A stretch of DNA of 8,100 nt from Thermofilum sp. (lineage in GTDB: Archaea; Thermoproteota; Thermoprotei; Thermofilales; Thermofilaceae). Made by a program: the position numbers and the translations under genes. Shown in pieces: positions 4,891-8,100 of the stretch (position 1 is the stretch's first letter; the number at the start of each line of letters is the position of its first letter). The notes beneath the pieces are model-generated. The model had not been told where the DNA came from. It saw only the letters and a list, made by a program, of their open reading frames with translations, and did no database searches. The stretch is from positions 1 through 8,100 of the forward strand of contig JAJHRM010000114.1 of the NCBI GenBank assembly GCA_020832965.1, written 5' to 3'.

Positions 4891-6436
4891 CGTGGTCGTC
4901 CTCGATTTCGGTGGGCAGTACGCACACTTGATAGCTAGGAGGATACGTGAGCTGAGCTACCGCTCCCTGCTCCTGCCTTACGACTCCCCTCTAGAGGAGA
5001 TCTTGAAACTTAAGCCTGTCGCGGTCGTCTTGTCGGGTGGACCTGCCAGCATCTACGAGATTAAAGCTCCTAGACCTCCCCAAGAAGTCTTAGAGTGGCT
5101 CTTGAGCGGCGAAGTCCCAGTTCTAGGGATATGTTACGGGCACCAGCTGCTCGCCAGCGTGCTTGGGGGAGATGTCGAGAGGAGGGAGGGGGCTGAGTAC
5201 GGTCTCAGTAGGCTGCGAGTGATTGAGGAGGATGTTTTCTTCTCCGGCACGCCGCGGGAGCAGAACGTGTGGATGTCTCATCGGGATGCTGTTGTTAAGC
5301 TTCCCCCCAACGCCTCGAGGTTGGCTGAAACCGATTATTCGAGCGTGGCAGCATTTAGGGACTCTACCAAGCCTATATATGGAGTTCAGTTCCACCCAGA
5401 GGTAAGGCACACTGAGCATGGATTGACGCTGCTCAGGAACTTCCTAGCCAGGGTTGTGGGCGCTGAGCCTAACTGGTTTGTCGAAGACGTAGTTGAGGAG
5501 AAGATTCGGGAGCTGAAGAAGCTTCCTCTAGGAAACGTCTTGGTAGCTGTTAGTGGGGGAGTCGATTCTGTAACCACTGCGACGATAATGCTTAGGGTGT
5601 TCGGACCTAGCCGCGTCCACGTAGTCTTTGTTGATACCGGGCTGCTGCGCGAAGGAGAGTGCGAGAGAGTCTTAAAGGCTCTGCATTCCTTGGGCTTTGA
5701 GCACGTCCACTTCATCGACGCGGGAAAGATATTCCTGTCCAGGCTAAGGGGCGTAAGCGACCCAGAGGCTAAGAGGAGGGTGATCGCAGAGGCTTTCCGC
5801 GAAGTCTTCGCGTCAGCTGTTAGAGAAATTGAGGAGAAGTACGGTCGGATAATTTACTTGGCGCAGGGAACAATCTACCCCGACAGGGTTGAGAGCGGGG
5901 CGACGAGCGGGGTAGCTGCGAAGATAAAAAGTCACCATAACGTTGTTATGGGAGAGCTTCCGGGCGTGGAGATTCTCGAGCCCTTAGCGGACTTCTACAA
6001 GGATGAGGTCAGGAAAATTTCCCTGAGATTAGGCATCCCCGAGGAGATGGTTTACCAGCACCCGTTCCCCGGCCCGGGACTCGCCGTTCGCGTAGTCGGT
6101 GAAGTTACGGAGGAAAGGCTGGCAATCTTGAGGAAGGCCACGAGGATAGTTGAGGAGGAGTTTTTGAAGAGTGGGTGGTACAGGAGGGTGTGGCAAGCCT
6201 TCCCAGTCCTGCTACCAGTAAAGACGGTGGGCGTGAAGGGGGACTCTAGGAGCTACGAATACGCAATAGCGCTCAGGGTCGTCGTAAGCGAGGACGCCAT
6301 GACTGCAAGTTTCGCCAAACCCCCCTGGGAGCTGCTTGAAAGAGTCTCCCAGAGGATTGTTAATGAAGTCGAAGGAGTAAACAGGGTGTTGTACGATATT
6401 ACTAACAAACCCCCGGCAACAATTGAGTTTGAGTGA
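4865..6436 (+). CDS. guaA: GMP synthase (glutamine-hydrolysing), fused two-domain form
   Basis: It converts XMP, ATP and glutamine to GMP, the last step of guanine nucleotide synthesis. It is 523 aa from the ATG at 4865, normal for the fused enzyme. The glutaminase domain (about 10-200) has VVLDFGGQY, LSGGP (56-60), the nucleophile Cys90 in GICYGHQ, and His177/Glu179 in GVQFHPEV. The ATP-pyrophosphatase domain (about 205-400) has the P-loop SGGVDS (230-235), QGTIYPDRVESG (334-345) and KSHHNV (355-360). The C-terminal dimerisation/XMP domain has HPFPGPGLAVR (399-409), KTVGVKGDSRSYE (453-465) and ends in DITNKPPATIEFE. All catalytic residues I can recognise are present. Many euryarchaea encode the two halves as separate genes, so the fused form is informative about lineage. 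The start lies 26 nt inside the preceding amidohydrolase gene, making it the third gene of a coupled operon headed by guaB. Confidence 0.97.
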   Translation: MPLRNTDYSVVVLDFGGQYAHLIARRIRELSYRSLLLPYDSPLEEILKLKPVAVVLSGGPASIYEIKAPRPPQEVLEWLLSGEVPVLGICYGHQLLASVLGGDVERREGAEYGLSRLRVIEEDVFFSGTPREQNVWMSHRDAVVKLPPNASRLAETDYSSVAAFRDSTKPIYGVQFHPEVRHTEHGLTLLRNFLARVVGAEPNWFVEDVVEEKIRELKKLPLGNVLVAVSGGVDSVTTATIMLRVFGPSRVHVVFVDTGLLREGECERVLKALHSLGFEHVHFIDAGKIFLSRLRGVSDPEAKRRVIAEAFREVFASAVREIEEKYGRIIYLAQGTIYPDRVESGATSGVAAKIKSHHNVVMGELPGVEILEPLADFYKDEVRKISLRLGIPEEMVYQHPFPGPGLAVRVVGEVTEERLAILRKATRIVEEEFLKSGWYRRVWQAFPVLLPVKTVGVKGDSRSYEYAIALRVVVSEDAMTASFAKPPWELLERVSQRIVNEVEGVNRVLYDITNKPPATIEFE

Positions 6437-6488
6437 CTTTCTGGTTTTAGTGACGCGCTGTAAAAACATGGAGTGGCTGGCGAGGGAT
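6437..6488. terminator. Convergent spacer with T-rich tracts on both strands
   Basis: The 52 bases between guaA and the DUF47 gene contain TTTCTGGTTTT (6438-6448) just after the guaA stop on the plus strand. On the minus strand there is a T5 run (6462-6466) about 22 bases after the DUF47 stop. Short T-tracts end transcription in archaea, so this is a plausible two-way termination zone. I see no clear hairpin. Confidence 0.35.
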
Positions 6489-7157
6489 CTATATTGATAA
6501 AAGTGAAAGGCTTCTTAAAACATCTGCTACATCCTCGCACTTGTCTGCCCCGTTCTCTATGCTATCCATAATCTCTTTGGATAGTAGGCATAGTGATGTT
6601 CTTGTCTTATCACATAGATGTACAATATCCCTAAACACATCGATTCTTATATCATCGACCTCCTCCTCACTACGCTCAATGTCATCAGCAAGCTCCAGAA
6701 CCTTTTTGGGTTCTTCGGCGAGCTTCTCGATTGCTTCTCTTACGACCCTCGTTGCATCCGAGACCCTCCTACCCATAAGCACAAGCTTGCTGATGATTGT
6801 CTCGGGTAATCTCTCTCCGAGTTCAAAGAGAAGCATTGTTCTTCTGCTCCAAGCCTTCGCGTACGCTGCTATATCATCCAAGGCAAATATTAGCCTCACA
6901 ATAGTTTCCCTATCTATCGGGTGAAACACCTCCTTAGATAGCTCAAGCAATATTCTCCTTTTCGTATCATCGGCCTCTCTCTCGAGCGTGAAGACTTTGT
7001 CCCACCAGTTAGAAGCCTCACTGGGGTTATTTGCCAAGTATGCCTCTAGGACCTTTACAGCACACTCGGCAACTCCTAGAACCCTCTCTGCGTGCTCTAA
7101 GCTCATTTTGATAACGTCCTTCCTCCTCTCCTTGGAGAGCCATAGCCAGACAGTCAT
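6489..7157 (-). CDS. DUF47 / PhoU-like protein paired with PiT permease
   Basis: A 222-aa all-helical cytoplasmic protein of the DUF47 (PhoU_div) family. Family features visible are LEREADDTKRRIL (58-70), FALDDIAAYA (91-100), ADDIERSEEEVDD (157-169) and a final acidic block ENGADKCEDVAD (201-212). These acidic sites match the metal-binding edges of PhoU-type three-helix bundles. Length matches the usual 210-225 aa. In many bacteria and archaea such genes lie directly beside PiT permeases and are thought to regulate or couple to them; the mechanism is not settled. Here the gene is 11 bases downstream of the permease stop on the same strand. It has a good ribosome site, GGTGATC at 7159-7165 read on the minus strand, which supports the ATG at 7157 and indicates a shared transcript. 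It has no membrane segment. Since the permease frame is broken, polar loss or loss of partner is possible. Confidence 0.92.
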   Translation of the reverse strand: MTVWLWLSKERRKDVIKMSLEHAERVLGVAECAVKVLEAYLANNPSEASNWWDKVFTLEREADDTKRRILLELSKEVFHPIDRETIVRLIFALDDIAAYAKAWSRRTMLLFELGERLPETIISKLVLMGRRVSDATRVVREAIEKLAEEPKKVLELADDIERSEEEVDDIRIDVFRDIVHLCDKTRTSLCLLSKEIMDSIENGADKCEDVADVLRSLSLLSI

Positions 7158-7158
7158 G

Positions 7159-7165
7159 GATCACC
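7159..7165 (-). promoter_or_regulatory. Shine-Dalgarno motif of the DUF47 gene
   Basis: Read on the minus strand this is GGTGATC, a strong match to the archaeal anti-Shine-Dalgarno partner, ending one base before the ATG. It lies in the 11-base gap after the permease stop, so this gene can be translated from the permease mRNA without its own promoter. Confidence 0.65.
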
Positions 7166-7168
7166 ATC

Positions 7169-7471
7169 TTAAAGATGCGTAAATGTCTTAGCGAGGGTAT
7201 AAATGGCTATTGCAAGGGAGGCTGTTACCGGGACGGTTAATACCCAGGCGAACATTATGAATAGTACCAGCTTTAGGTTAAGAGCTCCTAGGCTTCTGTG
7301 CCTAGCGATGCCCGCACCCATTATTGCTCCAACAGCCGCATAGGTAGTCGATATTGGCATTCCATAGCCAAGTAGGATGTAGGGTATCGTTGTCCACAGC
7401 CATACAGCTATGCCGTCGGCATTAGCTGCTATGCTGGTTGAGGAGTCCAGCCTTGTTATCCTATAAGCCAT
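7169..7471 (-). CDS. PiT phosphate permease, C-terminal fragment in shifted frame
   Basis: This 100-aa stretch is the end of an inorganic phosphate transporter of the PiT family (an integral membrane ion-coupled phosphate symporter). It opens with a family-like MAYRITRLDSS, then has the second-half signature GMPISTTYAAVGAIMGAG (about 37-54), which mirrors GIPISTTHS in the first half. Two hydrophobic segments follow, ending near YTLAKTFTHL. It is in a different frame from the upstream part of the gene and overlaps it by 16 bases. The apparent ATG at 7471 has no Shine-Dalgarno motif and no promoter, and the frame stays open upstream of it to at least 7559. It is therefore more likely the displaced end of one gene than a separate gene. 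Possible causes are a real small deletion, a sequence error at a GC palindrome, or frameshifting. Confidence 0.75.
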   Translation of the reverse strand: MAYRITRLDSSTSIAANADGIAVWLWTTIPYILLGYGMPISTTYAAVGAIMGAGIARHRSLGALNLKLVLFIMFAWVLTVPVTASLAIAIYTLAKTFTHL

Positions 7472-8100
7472 CGTAGCGCGCGCGCTACCGCGTAGGCTGC
7501 TAGAAGCCTCATCGCATCCGGGTCTGGTAGCACAAGGATCCTTGAGACTAATGCGAGATATACGGCAGTAGCATTTGCAACATCATTGGCTCCAAAGCTA
7601 TAAGCTGCTAAGAAAGCGATTGCAATAGCGCCCATGTACGCACATTTAGGGCTGCTCCTAGCTAATCTCTCATTGAGGAAGTAGAGGGGTATAGCCAATG
7701 CCATCGCGCTCACAGGTGAGACAATCCAGCTAAGTATTATTGCGGTGACAACACCTAAGTTTAGAGTCCCAGCACCCTGAAGCATGTATGCGACTCCCAC
7801 ACCAATTATACCACCAGCAATGCTATGCGTCGTTGATATTGGAATCCCCCTCAACGTTGCAATCATAACCCATACGAAGCCGGCTAAGCTTGCTGCTAAG
7901 GCGCCACAAACATCCATCTCTCTAATAACACCTCTTCCAAGGGTCTTCATGACCATATATCCCTGAAACATTGCACCGGCAAAAACAGCAGCAGCGAACA
8001 GCGCAATAGCACGTCTATAGCTGAGCACTCCTGAGCCGACGAGGGGCGCTACACTGTTAGCCATGTCGTTACCTCCCATAGCAAAGGCATAAAGAGCTGA
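7456..8100 (-). CDS. PiT phosphate permease, main part; 5' end outside window, frame broken
   Basis: Low-affinity inorganic phosphate transporter of the PiT family, in the cytoplasmic membrane. The frame is open to the window edge: residues before the ATG at 8079 read SALYAFA, exactly the helix expected before the signature, so that ATG is internal and the true start is beyond 8100. Numbering from 8079, the first family signature is GGNDMANSVAP (2-12; Gly replaces the usual Ala of GANDxAN). GIPISTTHSIAG (78-89) ends the first repeat, and the second repeat begins with SFGANDVANA (161-170). Several hydrophobic helices lie between them. After RLLAAYAVA (191-199) the family should continue for about a dozen residues into a GYRV-like helix, but this frame instead reads RALRWLIG and stops at 7456. 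The rest of the protein is in another frame. The DUF47 gene lies just downstream. Confidence 0.85.
   Translation of the reverse strand, partial: SALYAFAMGGNDMANSVAPLVGSGVLSYRRAIALFAAAVFAGAMFQGYMVMKTLGRGVIREMDVCGALAASLAGFVWVMIATLRGIPISTTHSIAGGIIGVGVAYMLQGAGTLNLGVVTAIILSWIVSPVSAMALAIPLYFLNERLARSSPKCAYMGAIAIAFLAAYSFGANDVANATAVYLALVSRILVLPDPDAMRLLAAYAVARALRWLIG
7473..7488. repeat. 16-bp perfect palindrome at the permease frame break
   Basis: GTAGCGCGCGCGCTAC reads identically on both strands. It covers the permease codons Val-Ala-Arg-Ala-Leu, exactly where the coding frame changes. It contains an alternating GC run of ten bases, which can extrude as a hairpin, promote slippage or deletion in vivo, and cause dropout in sequencing or assembly. 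Confidence 0.9.

Noticed and set aside
6541..6924. 127-aa plus-strand ORF opposite the DUF47 gene
   Set aside because: Ser/Leu/Ile-rich antisense shadow of a clear family member. Similar shadows oppose the coiled-coil gene (356-700) and guaA (5386-5715).

Overview
This 8.1 kb window looks like a chromosome segment of a thermophilic archaeon, most likely a member of the Thermoproteota (crenarchaea). The evidence is the heavy use of AGG/AGA arginine and ATA isoleucine codons, BRE/TATA-type promoters, Shine-Dalgarno motifs of the GGAGGTGATC type next to apparently leaderless starts, and archaeal gene families (AbrB-PhoU fusion, DUF47 beside a PiT permease, and IMP dehydrogenase without CBS domains). 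The lineage is inferred from these traits, not from a database match.

Layout. (1) 1-890, plus strand: 3' part of a long coiled-coil protein whose start lies outside the window. (2) 891-1198: non-coding, GC-rich and rich in inverted repeats, followed by an AT-rich patch and a promoter. It may hold a small structured RNA that I cannot name. (3) 1199-1630, plus strand: unrecognised 143-aa protein with its own promoter. (4) 1717-2664, minus strand: AbrB-PhoU phosphate-response regulator, divergent from the next block. (5) 2747-6436, plus strand: a tight operon guaB - amidohydrolase - guaA with overlapping or touching ends (TAATG, then a 26-nt overlap). (6) 6489-8100, minus strand: DUF47/PhoU-like gene downstream of a PiT phosphate permease that runs off the window. 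The permease reading frame is broken at a perfect 16-bp palindrome.

How the genes fit together. guaB and guaA make GMP from IMP (IMP to XMP to GMP). A predicted metal-dependent deaminase/amidohydrolase is inserted between them and is translationally linked to both, which makes it the most interesting unknown in the window. Its likely substrate is a purine or a related ring, but this is inference. Phosphate genes lie on both sides of the purine operon: the AbrB-PhoU gene shares an 82-bp divergent promoter region with guaB, and the PiT-DUF47 pair converges on guaA. This makes joint control of phosphate status and guanine nucleotide synthesis a reasonable hypothesis.

The observations most worth checking are the guaB-amidohydrolase-guaA operon, the broken PiT gene with its palindrome, the serine-to-histidine change in the IMPDH signature, and the possible RNA gene at about 930-1085.
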